Below are positions 1-8,985 of a DNA stretch of 64,000 nucleotides, piece after piece. Numbering within the stretch: position 1 is the stretch's first letter; every line of letters starts with the position of its first letter. Both the position numbers and the translations under genes were made by a program. Under the pieces are notes generated by a model. That model searched no databases and had not been told where the DNA came from. It saw nothing but the letters and a program-made list of their open reading frames with translations. Source of the DNA: Luteibacter yeojuensis (GTDB lineage: Bacteria > Pseudomonadota > Gammaproteobacteria > Xanthomonadales > Rhodanobacteraceae); the NCBI RefSeq assembly GCF_000964085.1, contig NZ_JZRB01000003.1, positions 62,001 through 126,000 of the forward strand. The letters run 5' to 3'.

Positions 1-1779
1 CCGGTGGTTGGCCTGCTCCTCGCCGTCGTGGTCGCGACGTATGGCACGCTCTTCGGGCGTGAGCCGGGTAGCGCGTTCGCGGTGGGGCTGCTGGTCCTCA
101 AGACGTTGGAAACCGAGCACCGGCGCGATGCGCGCGTGGGCATCGCCTTCGGCGGGTTCGCCCTCATGGCCGCCCTGCTGTTCGACCAATCCATCGTTGC
201 CACCCTCATCGTGGCGCTCGGCCTGGTGCCGTCGCTTGCCACGCTAAGGGCCATCGAACAGACCACGCCTGTATACGGTACGTGGCGGACGACGTTCGTG
301 CCCGCGCTCGCCATGCTCGCCGCGTCCGTGCCCCTTGCGGCCTTCGCGTTCCTGTTCATACCCAGGCTGGAATCGCCCCTGTGGGGTGCCCCCAACCCGG
401 GCCAGGCCGTGACAGGCCTGTCCAGCAGCATGTCGCCCGGCGAGATGGCCGAGCTCCTGGTCGATGACACCCCCGCGCTGCGCGTGACATTCGATGGCAC
501 GCCCCCCTTGCCCGAAGCTCGTTACTTCCGCGCCTACACCATGATGGCGTTCGACGGGCGCCAGTGGACGCAGGGCGGCAACCTGTACGCGACCACGCCC
601 ACGCCGCTGGAAGGCACGCCGCGCTTCCGCTACCAGGTGGCCATGGAGCCCACCCAGCAACGCGTGCTGCCCATGCTCGACATGCCCATGGCGGCTCCCG
701 CCGACGCCACGCTCCGATTCGATCGCACGGTGGTGGCGAACGAGCGCGTCCGTGCCATGAAGGTCTACGACGCGGTGGCCGCGGTGGACTACCGGCTGGA
801 TGCCACCCTCGCGCCACTGGTGCGACGCGCCGCCCTGCAGCTTCCCGCTGGCATCGGCCCCAGGGCACGGGGCCTGGCGCAGGCCTGGGCCGATAAATAC
901 AACCACGACGCCTACGGCATCGCGCGTGCCGCCCTGTCCATGTTCCGCGATGGGGGCTACAGCTACACGCTGGCACCGGCCCCGCTTGGCGCGGACCGGA
1001 TCGACGACTTCCTGTTCGCCACCCGCGAGGGCTATTGCGAGTACTACGCCTCGAGCTTCACGTTCCTGATGCGCGCGGCGGGTGTTCCCGCCCGCGTCGT
1101 CACCGGGTACCAGGGGGGCTATTGGAACCGGCTTGGCTCGTACCTGCTGGTGAAGCGGGCCGATGCGCATGCGTGGTCGGAGGTGTGGATCGACGGCCGC
1201 GGCTGGGTGCGGTTCGACCCGACGGGGGCCGTGCGCCCCGAACGCGTCAGCCTTGGCGCCTCGGCGGCCGCGAACGCCGGCGGTGGCAGCACGTCGTTCT
1301 TCTCGGGCGAATGGCTCCGCCAGGCTCGCGACCGCTGGGACGTGGTCAACCAATGGTGGAACGAGGCCGTTAACGGGTTCGACGCATTGCGCCAGAGCGG
1401 CATGCTGCAACCGTTTGGCATCCGGCGCACCGACGTGGGTGACCTGGCGCTGATACTCGCCGTGGGCTGCTCGCTATTGGTGGCCATGGCGCTCGGATGG
1501 GCGCTGTTCCAGCGACGTGAAGGCGATGCGTTGGATGCGTGGATGCGCCGGCTACAACGCAAGCTTGCGAAAGCCGGTGTCATTCGCCGTACGGGCGAAG
1601 GCCCGAGGCATTTCATGGCCCGGGCCGCGCGCTCGCTGCCCGGGCAGCGAAATGCCTTGGAAAGGTTGAGCGAGCTTTACTTGGCATCGCGTTACGCGCA
1701 CGACGAACCGCCACCTGAACTGGTCAAGCAGTTCCGGCAACGGGTAAGGGAATTTCGGGCGCGCGGCGTGGTCAAATAG
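1..1779 (+). CDS. tgpA: TgpA-family transglutaminase-like membrane protein, 5' end cut by window edge
   Basis: The reading frame is open from the first base, so the true start and the first membrane helices lie outside. Visible are several hydrophobic segments (DUF3488-like), a periplasmic transglutaminase-like core with the triad context REGYCEYYASSF (Cys near residue 345), DAHAWSEVW (His near 391) and RFDPTG (Asp near 406), one more membrane helix near residue 480, and a C-terminal basic DUF4129-like tail. TgpA of Pseudomonas is an inner-membrane protein with a periplasmic transglutaminase domain and is often next to DUF58 and MoxR genes, which would be upstream here. The 591 residues seen compare with roughly 650-670 for the family. 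The family call is firm; the substrate is unknown. Confidence 0.88.
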   Translation, partial: PVVGLLLAVVVATYGTLFGREPGSAFAVGLLVLKTLETEHRRDARVGIAFGGFALMAALLFDQSIVATLIVALGLVPSLATLRAIEQTTPVYGTWRTTFVPALAMLAASVPLAAFAFLFIPRLESPLWGAPNPGQAVTGLSSSMSPGEMAELLVDDTPALRVTFDGTPPLPEARYFRAYTMMAFDGRQWTQGGNLYATTPTPLEGTPRFRYQVAMEPTQQRVLPMLDMPMAAPADATLRFDRTVVANERVRAMKVYDAVAAVDYRLDATLAPLVRRAALQLPAGIGPRARGLAQAWADKYNHDAYGIARAALSMFRDGGYSYTLAPAPLGADRIDDFLFATREGYCEYYASSFTFLMRAAGVPARVVTGYQGGYWNRLGSYLLVKRADAHAWSEVWIDGRGWVRFDPTGAVRPERVSLGASAAANAGGGSTSFFSGEWLRQARDRWDVVNQWWNEAVNGFDALRQSGMLQPFGIRRTDVGDLALILAVGCSLLVAMALGWALFQRREGDALDAWMRRLQRKLAKAGVIRRTGEGPRHFMARAARSLPGQRNALERLSELYLASRYAHDEPPPELVKQFRQRVREFRARGVVK

Positions 1780-1820
1780 GTCATGGCGGCGGTTGTGCCC
1801 GTCGCCTCCAGGAGAGTGAC

Positions 1821-2417
1821 ATGTCCATGTACAAACCGTTGGCCGTCGCCGCTGCCACCCTCGCGTTGGGCGCCTGCGCCACGGTGCCGCAACCGCTGCA
1901 GGGCCAGTTCAACGACGTGACCACCAGCGGCGCCCAGCAGGGTGGCGCACCGGGCGCGAAAGTGCGTTGGGGCGGTGAAATCATCAAGACCGAGCCGGGC
2001 CCGCAGCAGACGTGCTTCTACGTTCTGTCACAGCCGCTCGACGACGAAGCCCGCCCCACCGCCAGCAAGTCGGAAAGCCAGGGCCGCTTCGTGGCCTGCC
2101 GCGATGGCTTCTACGATCCAGAGGTGTTCACCCGCGGCCGCGAGATCACGGTCACCGGCACGTTGCACGGCGCCGTATCGCAGAAGGTGGGTGATTTCGA
2201 TTACGCCTACCCGCGCGTCGAGGCCGACGTGGTGTACCTCTGGCCGAAACGCGTGCCGGTCAACCGCTACCCGCCAGGCTTCTACGACCCGTTCTGGGGT
2301 CCCGGCTTCGGCCCGGGCTGGGGTCCGTACGGTTACGGCCCGTGGGGCGATCCGTTCTGGTACCGCCCGCGCACCATCATCGTGCGCCCGGCGCCGCCAC
2401 CGCGCCCGCACAAGTGA
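1821..2417 (+). CDS. slp: Slp-family outer-membrane lipoprotein
   Basis: A 198-residue protein with a lipoprotein signal peptide ending in LGAC at about residue 19, followed by a Slp-type domain with the early motif VTTSGAQQGGAPGAKVRWGGEI. The C-terminus is unusual: a Gly/Pro/Tyr/Trp-rich stretch (GFYDPFWGPGFGPGW) ending in a proline-rich tail, probably surface-exposed or periplasm-spanning and disordered. An AGGAG ribosome site lies 6 bases before ATG. Slp proteins are starvation- or stress-related outer-membrane lipoproteins with no settled biochemical role. The gene is followed by a bidirectional terminator and converges on hinT. Confidence 0.85.
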   Translation: MSMYKPLAVAAATLALGACATVPQPLQGQFNDVTTSGAQQGGAPGAKVRWGGEIIKTEPGPQQTCFYVLSQPLDDEARPTASKSESQGRFVACRDGFYDPEVFTRGREITVTGTLHGAVSQKVGDFDYAYPRVEADVVYLWPKRVPVNRYPPGFYDPFWGPGFGPGWGPYGYGPWGDPFWYRPRTIIVRPAPPPRPHK

Positions 2418-2422
2418 CGAGC

Positions 2423-2450
2423 AAAAAAGCCGGCGAAAGCCGGCTTTTTT
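2423..2450. terminator. Bidirectional rho-independent terminator between slp and hinT
   Basis: Perfect hairpin GCCGGC-GAAA-GCCGGC flanked by six A on the left and six T on the right. It can end transcripts from slp on the plus strand and from the dnaX-ybaB-recR-hinT direction on the minus strand. Confidence 0.93.
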
Positions 2451-2474
2451 GTGGCGCCCCATGCGTGGCATGGC

Positions 2475-2819
2475 TCAGCCCGGCGGCCAATGCATCTGCC
2501 GGCCCGCCAGCAGGTGCACGTGGATGTGGAAGACGGTCTGCCCGCCATGCCCGTTGGTGTTGATGACGGTGCGGTAGCCATCCTTCTCGAAGCCCTGCGC
2601 ACGCGCGTAGGCCGCGGCGGCGAGCAACAGCTTGCCCAGTAGCGCGGCGTCGCCCGGCACGGCATCGTCGAGCGTCGCGATGGCGCGCTTGGGGATGAAG
2701 AGCACATGCACCGGCGCCTGCGGGTTGAGGTCGCGGAACGCCAGCACCTCGTCGTCTTCGTAGACGATATCGGCGGGGATCTCGCGGCGGACAATCTTGG
2801 CGAAGATGGTATCGGTCAC
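2475..2819 (-). CDS. hinT: HIT-family purine nucleoside phosphoramidase (HinT-like)
   Basis: A 114-residue protein covering the whole HIT fold. The catalytic His triad is visible as HIHVHLL near residues 99-105, and the N-terminal DTIFAKIVRREIPAD motif is typical of HinT. HinT enzymes hydrolyse AMP-lysine and other nucleoside phosphoramidates in the cytosol. The start is GTG, supported by an AAGGAG site 6 bases upstream; no better ATG exists. The gene follows recR by 20 bases and is probably the last gene of the dnaX operon. Confidence 0.93.
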   Translation of the reverse strand: MTDTIFAKIVRREIPADIVYEDDEVLAFRDLNPQAPVHVLFIPKRAIATLDDAVPGDAALLGKLLLAAAAYARAQGFEKDGYRTVINTNGHGGQTVFHIHVHLLAGRQMHWPPG

Positions 2820-2839
2820 TGCGTACTCCTTGGGTGGGG

Positions 2840-3442
2840 CTAGCCGAGCGACTGGCGGCTGCCGAACGCGTGGGCAAGCGTCCCGCGGTCGACGAATTCG
2901 AGTTCGCCGCCCAGGGGCACGCCGTGGGCCAGGCGGGTGGCGCGGATGCCGGCGGCTTTCGCCAGCTGGCCGATGTAATGCGCGGTGGCCTCGCCTTCCA
3001 CGGTGGGGTTGGTGGCGATGATCATCTCCTCGACCTCGCCCTCACCCAGCCGCTCGGCGAGCAGCGGCAAGCCAAGTTCTTCCGGCCCCAGCCCGTCGAG
3101 CGGCGACAGGCGGCCCAGCAGCACGAAGTAGTGGCCGCGGAACCCCGTGGCCTGCTCGATCGCAGCGAGGTCGGAGGGCGATTCCACGATGCACAGCACA
3201 TGGCGGTCGCGGGTGGCGCTGCCGCAGAGCGAGCACACGGGCGTCTCGCTGAAGTTGCGGCATCGCGTGCAGTTGCCCACGTCGCGCATGGCCGATTCGA
3301 GCGCCGACGCAAGGCGCATGCCGCCCTGTCGCTCGCGCTCGAGCAGGTGGAAAGCCATGCGCTGCGCGCTCTTGGCCCCCACGCCGGGCAGGCAGCGCAG
3401 CGCGTCGATGAGTTCGCCCAGCAGGCGGGAGCCGTTGCTCAC
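2840..3442 (-). CDS. recR: Recombination mediator RecR
   Basis: A 200-residue RecR, close to the 201 of E. coli. In order it has an N-terminal helix-hairpin-helix ([18 protein letters not shown]), a four-cysteine zinc finger (CTRC...CSLC) near residues 57-72, and a Toprim domain ([13 protein letters not shown]) from about residue 80. RecR works with RecF and RecO to load RecA on SSB-coated gapped DNA. The GTG start ([15 protein letters not shown]) lies two bases past the ybaB stop, so the two genes are translated together. Confidence 0.95.
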   Translation of the reverse strand: MSNGSRLLGELIDALRCLPGVGAKSAQRMAFHLLERERQGGMRLASALESAMRDVGNCTRCRNFSETPVCSLCGSATRDRHVLCIVESPSDLAAIEQATGFRGHYFVLLGRLSPLDGLGPEELGLPLLAERLGEGEVEEMIIATNPTVEGEATAHYIGQLAKAAGIRATRLAHGVPLGGELEFVDRGTLAHAFGSRQSLG

Positions 3443-3444
3443 GA

Positions 3445-3768
3445 TTAGAACGGCATCTTGAAGCCGGGCGGCAGGTTCAGGCCCTGCGTGACGCCACCGA
3501 GGCGCGAGCGGCTCAGCTCGGCGATCTTGTTCACCGCATCGTTGACGGCGGCGGCGACGAGGTCCTCGGCCATCTCCGGGTCGTCCGCGAACGCCTGGCG
3601 GTCGATGTGCACGGCGCGCACTTCGTGGCCGCCTGTCATCGTCACCGTGACAAGGCCGCCGCCGGCGCTGCCGGTGATTTCCGTTTTCGCCAGTTCTTCC
3701 TGCGCGCGCTTCATTTCGTCCTGCATGCGCTGGGCCTGCTGCATCAGCTGACCGATTTGACCTTTCAT
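3445..3768 (-). CDS. ybaB: YbaB/EbfC-family nucleoid-associated protein
   Basis: A 107-residue protein with the family's N-terminal coiled coil ([21 protein letters not shown] in the first 21 residues) and the [13 protein letters not shown] strand region that follows. YbaB/EbfC dimers bind DNA with tweezer-like helices and shape the nucleoid. Its ATG overlaps the dnaX stop codon, and recR follows at once, giving the conserved dnaX-ybaB-recR order. Confidence 0.95.
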   Translation of the reverse strand: MKGQIGQLMQQAQRMQDEMKRAQEELAKTEITGSAGGGLVTVTMTGGHEVRAVHIDRQAFADDPEMAEDLVAAAVNDAVNKIAELSRSRLGGVTQGLNLPPGFKMPF

Positions 3769-5471
3769 GTTCCTCGCTCCACGGGTTTGATCGATTGGGG
3801 AATGACGCGCGCGCCGAAGTCGCGCTTGAGCGCCTGCACGAGTGGATCGGTTTCCATCGACGCCTCGGCGTTGGCCTGGGCATCGCTGGCGGCCTGTGCG
3901 CGGCGGTCGGCCGGCGTGTTGAGCGCACCGCCCTCCGCGACGAAGCGGAAGCGCACGCGACGGCCCAGCGCGTTGGAAACCTTTTCTTCCATCTGGCTGG
4001 TGAGGGGTTCCACGGCCAGGTGCATGTGTTGCGGCTGCAGCGCCATGACCATGGCCTCACCGTCCACGCCCCGCAGCGTGCAGTTCTGCGCCAGCTGGCC
4101 GATCGGGCCGCGCAGGTGGGCGCGCTCGACGATCTCGTGCCAGTCGGGCAGGCCATTGGCGCCCGTGGCGATGGGACGCGGGGTTGACGGAATGCTGGGG
4201 GCCGGTGCCGGCGGCGATGCCGGTGCAGGCGCTGGCGAAGGTGCAGGCGGCGCGACACGCGTTGGCGCGGCCTGTGCCGGCGACCCGCCGCGCTGCGGCC
4301 CTGCCTGCGCCTGCGGGGGCGCCTGGCGCGGTGCCGCGGGTGCGGGTGCGGGCGCCTGCGACGACCGCGGCCCGGGCGGCGCGTGGCTGCCTTCGGCCGG
4401 GCGGAACGCGTGCATGCGCAGCAGCACCATCTCGAAACCAATGCGCGCATCGGGTGCCATCGGCAGCTCGCGGCGACCGTTGGTGGCGATCTGGTAGTAG
4501 AGCTGGACGTCTTCCGGCGCCAGCCGCTCGGCCAGGCCCGCCAGCGCGGCATCGCTGTCGTCGGCGCGGTACCCCGGCACCAGCTGCAGCAACTGCACGC
4601 GGTGCAGCACCGTGGCGAGGTCGTCGAGCACGCCGCCGAAATCGGGCGAGAACGACGCGATGCGATCGGCCTCGGCCATCAGGGCCTCGCCGTCGCCGTT
4701 GGCCAGGGCTTCGAGCACGCCCAGCACCTGGCCACGCTCCACGCTGCCAAGCATGGCGCGGACATCGCCTGCGCGCAGCACGCCCCCGCCGTAGGCGATG
4801 GCCTGGTCGAGCAGCGACAAGCCGTCGCGCAGCGAGCCATCGGCGCCATGTGCGAGCTCCGCGATGGCTTCGTCGTCGTAGTCGATGGCCTCGGCGCCAA
4901 GGATGTGTTTCATCTGGCCCGAGATCTGTTCGGGCAGCAGGCGCTTCAGGTTGAACTTCAGGCAGCGCGACAGCACCGTGACCGGCAGCTTTTGCGGGTC
5001 GGTGGTGGCGAGCAGGAACTTGACGTGGGGCGGCGGCTCTTCAAGGGTCTTCAGCAGCGCGTTGAACGCCGGCTTGGACAGCATGTGCACCTCGTCGACG
5101 AGGTAAACCTTGAAGCGGCCACGCGAAGGCGCGTATTGCGCGTTTTCGATGACCTCGCGGACGTCGTCGACACCCGTGTTGCTGGCCGCGTCGATTTCGA
5201 GCAGGTCGACGAAGCGGCCGGCATCCACCGCCGTGCAGACGGCGCACTCGCCGCAGGGATCGGCCGATTCGCCGCGCTCGCAATTGAGCGACTTGGCGAA
5301 GATGCGCGCGATGGTCGTCTTGCCGACGCCGCGGGTGCCGGTGAAGAGGTAGGCGTGGTGCATGCGCCCGCTGTCGAGCGCGTTGGTCAGCGCACGGACC
5401 ACGTGCTCCTGCCCCACGAGCTCGGCGAACTTGCGCGGGCGCCACTTGCGTGCGAGGACCTGATAGGACAT
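3765..5471 (-). CDS. dnaX: DNA polymerase III subunit gamma/tau
   Basis: A 568-residue clamp-loader ATPase. The N-terminus ([20 protein letters not shown]) is the family start; a longer frame exists but has no matching sequence. Walker A is GTRGVGKTT near residues 45-53, followed by a zinc module with four Cys ([16 protein letters not shown]), the DEVHML box and the sensor region TTDPQKLP. After about residue 360 there is a Pro/Ala-rich linker, then a tau-specific C-terminal domain. Gamma/tau holds the replisome together and loads the beta clamp. An AAGGTAG site precedes ATG. The SRP RNA lies just upstream on the same strand. Confidence 0.96.
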   Translation of the reverse strand: MSYQVLARKWRPRKFAELVGQEHVVRALTNALDSGRMHHAYLFTGTRGVGKTTIARIFAKSLNCERGESADPCGECAVCTAVDAGRFVDLLEIDAASNTGVDDVREVIENAQYAPSRGRFKVYLVDEVHMLSKPAFNALLKTLEEPPPHVKFLLATTDPQKLPVTVLSRCLKFNLKRLLPEQISGQMKHILGAEAIDYDDEAIAELAHGADGSLRDGLSLLDQAIAYGGGVLRAGDVRAMLGSVERGQVLGVLEALANGDGEALMAEADRIASFSPDFGGVLDDLATVLHRVQLLQLVPGYRADDSDAALAGLAERLAPEDVQLYYQIATNGRRELPMAPDARIGFEMVLLRMHAFRPAEGSHAPPGPRSSQAPAPAPAAPRQAPPQAQAGPQRGGSPAQAAPTRVAPPAPSPAPAPASPPAPAPSIPSTPRPIATGANGLPDWHEIVERAHLRGPIGQLAQNCTLRGVDGEAMVMALQPQHMHLAVEPLTSQMEEKVSNALGRRVRFRFVAEGGALNTPADRRAQAASDAQANAEASMETDPLVQALKRDFGARVIPQSIKPVERGT

Positions 5472-5543
5472 GCGATCTACCTTGGGGCGACAGTGGATTG
5501 TGCCAAGGAGACGGGGCTGGCGAAAGCGCCGCCCTGGAAAGGC

Positions 5544-5653
5544 GATGACCCTGCCAGCCACACCCCGGCACCCGAATCATCCGCTACCGTTGCTTCCTTC
5601 CGGACCTGGCGGGGTTTACGGACTATCGTCGCGGGGGGACCGACAGGGCCACC
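5544..5653 (-). ncRNA. ffs: Signal recognition particle 4.5S RNA
   Basis: The minus strand carries the conserved SRP domain IV apical sequence GGTCCGGAAGGAAGCA (complement at about 5591-5606), and the two ends pair as GGTGGCCCTG with CTGGCAGGGTCATC, forming the long hairpin expected of a roughly 110-base bacterial SRP RNA. It binds Ffh and targets membrane proteins. Location between a tRNA gene and dnaX is common in gammaproteobacteria. End points are estimated from base pairing. Confidence 0.93.
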
Positions 5654-5674
5654 ATAAAGACGTAGACATTGAAG

Positions 5675-5765
5675 TGGCGGAGAGAGCGGGATTCGAACCC
5701 GCGATACGCGATTAACGTATACACACTTTCCAGGCGTGCTCCTTAAACCACTCGGACACCTCTCC
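5675..5765 (-). tRNA. tRNA-Ser (anticodon GGA)
   Basis: A class II tRNA of 91 bases with encoded CCA. The acceptor GGAGAGG pairs with CCTCTCC-type sequence at the 3' end, the anticodon loop is CTGGAAA, there is a long variable arm (around TGTGTATACG), and the T loop is GGTTCGAATCC. Confidence 0.96.
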
Positions 5766-5847
5766 GCACTGGTACTTCCCTTCCCCGGGATCCATCCCGG
5801 CAAAGAAGCGGAAGGATAACGGCAGGGCCGCGCGGAGACAAGCGGTA

Positions 5848-6606
5848 TCAGCCCGCCGTGGGCCGGGTGGGTTCGGGCACGGGCAGGGCCAGGGCCTCGC
5901 CGGGGCGGGCGATGCGGTAGCCACGCGCCTGCAGCGCCTCGCCGTCGGCGGCGCTGCCGTAGTGGTATAGCGCCATGCGGGCGCGGGCCTCGGCGGGGTA
6001 CTCCCGCTCCAGGTCGTCCACGCCCGTGTGCGAAGGGTTGCCCAGCACGCCGCAATCGTGGGCGATCAGCTCACCGGCGGCGCCATGCATGGCCAGGGCT
6101 TCGGGCACGGGGCGGGTATCGCCCGTGAAGACGAAGCAGCCGCGCAACGCCAGCCCGTACGAGGTGCCCTGCACGTGGTGGCGCGTGGGGAACACATCGA
6201 ACCACAGGCCCGCGTGCCAGAAGCCACGCGTGCACGGCACCAGGTGGAAGGCCTCCCAGTAGTTCACGCCGCCCTCGGCCAGCGCGCCCGGGTAATCGGC
6301 CACCCTGCCCTGCAACCACGGCAGCAGGCCGGCGTGCAGGAACACCTTGGTGCGGCCGCGCAGCGCCTCGTCGAACCACAGGCGAAAGAACAGGCGCTCC
6401 ATGCCGGCCACGTGGTCCATGTGGGTATGGGTGATGTAGAGGGCCGCGGGTGGCTCGCCGTAGGTGGCGACGTAGCGGTCGAGCGTGTCGGGGCCGCAGT
6501 CGACCAGCAGCAGGGGCGTGCCGTCCCGTTCCAGCACCACCGCCGAGGAACCCAGTTCCACCGCGTGCGCGGCGCCCGTGCCGAGGAAGCGAAGGTCGTA
6601 GCTCAT
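5848..6606 (-). CDS. MBL-fold metallo-hydrolase
   Basis: A 252-residue metallo-beta-lactamase-fold protein. Residues seen include the N-terminal FLGTGAAHAVELGSSA strand-turn, the metal motif ITHTHMDHVAGME (HxHxDH), a lone His in FPTRHHVQG, and FTGDTRPVPEAL for the bridging Asp. The overall pattern resembles RNase Z-like or phosphoribosyl cyclic phosphodiesterase-like hydrolases, but I cannot name the substrate. ATG overlaps the kdkA stop by 4 bases (ATGA), which sets the start and implies co-translation with the LPS kinase gene. Confidence 0.85.
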   Translation of the reverse strand: MSYDLRFLGTGAAHAVELGSSAVVLERDGTPLLLVDCGPDTLDRYVATYGEPPAALYITHTHMDHVAGMERLFFRLWFDEALRGRTKVFLHAGLLPWLQGRVADYPGALAEGGVNYWEAFHLVPCTRGFWHAGLWFDVFPTRHHVQGTSYGLALRGCFVFTGDTRPVPEALAMHGAAGELIAHDCGVLGNPSHTGVDDLEREYPAEARARMALYHYGSAADGEALQARGYRIARPGEALALPVPEPTRPTAG

Positions 6607-7328
6607 GCGCGGAACGCCTCGTCGTAAGCCTGTTGCAGGGCGGGCCACAGCACCTCTTCAAACATGCTGCCGCCCTCCGCCGCCCCAACCTTCACCAGCG
6701 AGCGCTTCAGCCGCGCCAGGTTGCCCCTGCGCCAGCCGAAACGCGGCGTGCGCAGGCGGCCGCGGTCGAAATCGATGAGGAACAGGCCGTCGGCGTTCAC
6801 GAGGATATTGTGCGCGTTGAGATCGGCATGGCGGACCCCTTCGCGGTGGAAGCGTGCCACCAGCTGGCCGGTGCGGCGCGCCAGCGCCTCGTTGAACGCG
6901 CCTTGCGCCACGCATTCGGCAAGGGTGCGGGCGCCGGGGATGCGCAACGTGATGAGGTCGGCCGAATAGCGCAGGCCGTGGCGCACGTGCCGTGCCGCCA
7001 CCGGCGGCGGCACGGGTAGCCCACGGTGCGCCAGCTCGGCCAGCAGGCGGAACTCGCGTGAGCTGCGCGTGCGCCCGGCACCGGTGAACAGGTAGCGATC
7101 GCCCAGCAGGCGCGCCACCATGCCGCCACGGCGATAATGGCGCAGCACGGCTTCGCCGGCGGGCGTATCGATGATGGAGACGCCCCCGCGGCCACCGGGT
7201 TGCGAGCGCAGGGCACCACGCCCCGCCCATGCCTCGGGCGAGAACCAGTCGGCGTCGACTTGAGCTGCGCGGCCTGCGTCGAACAGAATCGTGCCGCCCG
7301 CGGCCTCCGTTACTCTTTGGTCTGTCAT
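6603..7328 (-). CDS. kdkA: 3-deoxy-D-manno-octulosonic acid (KDO) kinase
   Basis: A 241-residue kinase-fold protein of the KdkA/WaaP-type family. The catalytic loop is RHADLNAHNILV (near residue 165) and the metal-binding box is LIDFDRGRLR; the N-terminal region carries VLRHYRRGGMVARLLGDRYLF, characteristic of KdkA. The enzyme phosphorylates KDO of lipid A in the inner membrane/cytosol, which suits organisms with a single KDO in the core, as in Xanthomonadales. It is divergent from a heptosyltransferase gene with about 45 bases between them, so the two LPS-core genes probably share a promoter region. Confidence 0.92.
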   Translation of the reverse strand: MTDQRVTEAAGGTILFDAGRAAQVDADWFSPEAWAGRGALRSQPGGRGGVSIIDTPAGEAVLRHYRRGGMVARLLGDRYLFTGAGRTRSSREFRLLAELAHRGLPVPPPVAARHVRHGLRYSADLITLRIPGARTLAECVAQGAFNEALARRTGQLVARFHREGVRHADLNAHNILVNADGLFLIDFDRGRLRTPRFGWRRGNLARLKRSLVKVGAAEGGSMFEEVLWPALQQAYDEAFRA

Positions 7329-7373
7329 TTGCTGGGCCGCCCGCCTGGCAGCCTCCTATCCGGTAACCCGATC

Positions 7374-8453
7374 GTGAACAGTCTAGCAAGCCGCCCGCTC
7401 CCGCCGGGAGATTCCAGTCTCTGCATCCTGCGTACGTCGGCCATTGGCGACGTGACCCATGTGGTGCCACTGGTCCGCACCCTGCAGGCGGCGTCCCCGT
7501 CCACGCGCCTCACCTGGGTCGTCGGCAAGCTCGAACAGAAGCTCGTCGGCGACCTCCCCGGCGTCGAGTTCATTCCGTTCGACAAGGGCAAGGGCCGCGA
7601 AGGGATGCGTGCCGTCCGCGAGGCCCTCGCCGGCCGCCGTTTCGACGCCCTGCTGCACATGCAGGTGGCCCTTCGCTCCAACCTGCTCAGCCTGGCCGTA
7701 AAGGCCGACCGGCGCATTGGCTACGACCGCGCGCGGTCGAAGGACCTGCACGGGCTCTTCGTCAACGAGCGTATCGAAGCGCGCACGGGCGAACACGTGC
7801 TCGATGCCATGGCCAGCTTCATCGAGCCACTGGGCCTGGCGCAAACCGAGGTGCGCTGGGATATCCCGGTGCCCGCGGATGCCCACGCGTGGGCCGCCGA
7901 ACAGCTGCCGGGCGAGACGCCCACCCTGCTGGTCAGCCCCATGTCGAGCCACACCGTCCGCAACTGGCGCGTGGAACGCTACGCCGCGGTTATCGACCAC
8001 GCCATGGCCCGGGGCATGCGCGTGGCGCTGGTGGGGGGCCCCTCGCCCGCCGAGCGCGCGCTGGCCGACCAGATCCTCGCCGCGGTGAAGCATGCCCCCC
8101 TCGATCTCACGGGCAAGGACACCTTGAAGCGCTTCATGGCCCTGCTGGGCCGGAGCCAGATGATCCTGACCCCGGACTCGGGGCCGATGCACATGGCCAA
8201 CGCCGCGGGCGTGAAGGTGCTGGGCCTGCATGCGGCAAGCAACCCGAACCGCTCGGGCCCCTACTCCGACCGCCGCTGGTGCGTCGACCGCTACGACGCC
8301 GCCGCCCGCAAGTTCCTGGGCAAGCCGGCGTCGGAGATCGCCTGGGGCACCAAGATCGAGAAACCCGGCGTCATGGACCTGGTCGAGGTCCCCGACATGG
8401 TCGAGCGGCTGGAAGCCTGCGCCGGGTTCCTGGCCCTGCCGCTGGGGCGTTGA
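7374..8453 (+). CDS. Glycosyltransferase family 9 (LPS heptosyltransferase-like)
   Basis: A 359-residue GT9 enzyme. The N-terminus CILRTSAIGDVTHVVPLVRTL is the heptosyltransferase signature, and the C-terminal half contains VGGPSPAERALADQI and the nucleotide-sugar/acceptor motif ILTPDSGPMHMANAAG. GT9 enzymes add heptose to the KDO of lipid A on the cytosolic face of the inner membrane. GTG is chosen as start because the conserved domain begins 15 residues later; upstream sequence belongs to the divergent kdkA promoter. It may be WaaC-like, but heptosyltransferase I and II cannot be told apart here. Confidence 0.88.
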   Translation: MNSLASRPLPPGDSSLCILRTSAIGDVTHVVPLVRTLQAASPSTRLTWVVGKLEQKLVGDLPGVEFIPFDKGKGREGMRAVREALAGRRFDALLHMQVALRSNLLSLAVKADRRIGYDRARSKDLHGLFVNERIEARTGEHVLDAMASFIEPLGLAQTEVRWDIPVPADAHAWAAEQLPGETPTLLVSPMSSHTVRNWRVERYAAVIDHAMARGMRVALVGGPSPAERALADQILAAVKHAPLDLTGKDTLKRFMALLGRSQMILTPDSGPMHMANAAGVKVLGLHAASNPNRSGPYSDRRWCVDRYDAAARKFLGKPASEIAWGTKIEKPGVMDLVEVPDMVERLEACAGFLALPLGR

Positions 8454-8861
8454 TCAGAACGCCGGCTTCGCGCCGTAATCCTGGTACGACTTCTCCTCCA
8501 CGAGGGTGGAGCCGAGCTTCATGTTGATCTCGCGCTTCACCGCGGCACGCTCGTCGTTCTCGAAGTACACCGAGCGGGCGAGCTGGATGAAGTCGTTATC
8601 GAATTCCTGCGCCTTTTCCTTCACGCGGATGCGGTCCTCGATATCCCACAGGCGCTTGTTGACGGCGAGCAGGCGCCCGGTTTCGTCGGCGATATCGGTC
8701 TTCGACGCGGCGTGGTTGGCCCAGGTGGTTTCCAGCAGCTCGAGCTCGTTGCGCACGTTGGCGAGCTTGGCCTCGTCGCGGATCTCCTGCAGCTTGATCT
8801 GGAGGATGGTCATCTTGTCGATCAGCTCGCCGAAAGATACCGGGGTCTCGATCACGCTCAT
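8454..8861 (-). CDS. DUF6165 family protein
   Basis: A 135-residue charged, mostly helical protein beginning MSVIETPVSFGELIDKMTIL, matching the short DUF6165-type proteins found next to LPS and glycan genes. It has no signal peptide or membrane segment. A GGAGAT site precedes ATG. Its stop abuts the stop of the heptosyltransferase, so the two genes converge with no space between them. Function unknown; the location suggests a link to surface polysaccharide, which is inference. Confidence 0.8.
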   Translation of the reverse strand: MSVIETPVSFGELIDKMTILQIKLQEIRDEAKLANVRNELELLETTWANHAASKTDIADETGRLLAVNKRLWDIEDRIRVKEKAQEFDNDFIQLARSVYFENDERAAVKREINMKLGSTLVEEKSYQDYGAKPAF

Positions 8862-8985
8862 GGGGAATCTCCTTCAGGTCAGGCGCGGGAGCGTAGCAGT
8901 TTTGCCCGCCACGCTGCGCGCCTATACGCCCTGATAACCCGTGCCCGGCGATGCTCTGCCCACCACCGCGACCGGCCGCCGCACC

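Noticed and set aside
2840-4552. A 570-codon minus-strand frame running through recR, ybaB and part of dnaX
   Set aside because: Only its last 200 codons (recR from the GTG at 3442) match a protein family; the upstream part is antisense-like, low-complexity Arg/Pro/Ser sequence in the wrong frame of dnaX.
3765-5471. Programmed frameshift in dnaX for a short gamma form
   Set aside because: I did not find an A AAA AAG-type slippery site followed by a stem-loop in the right place.
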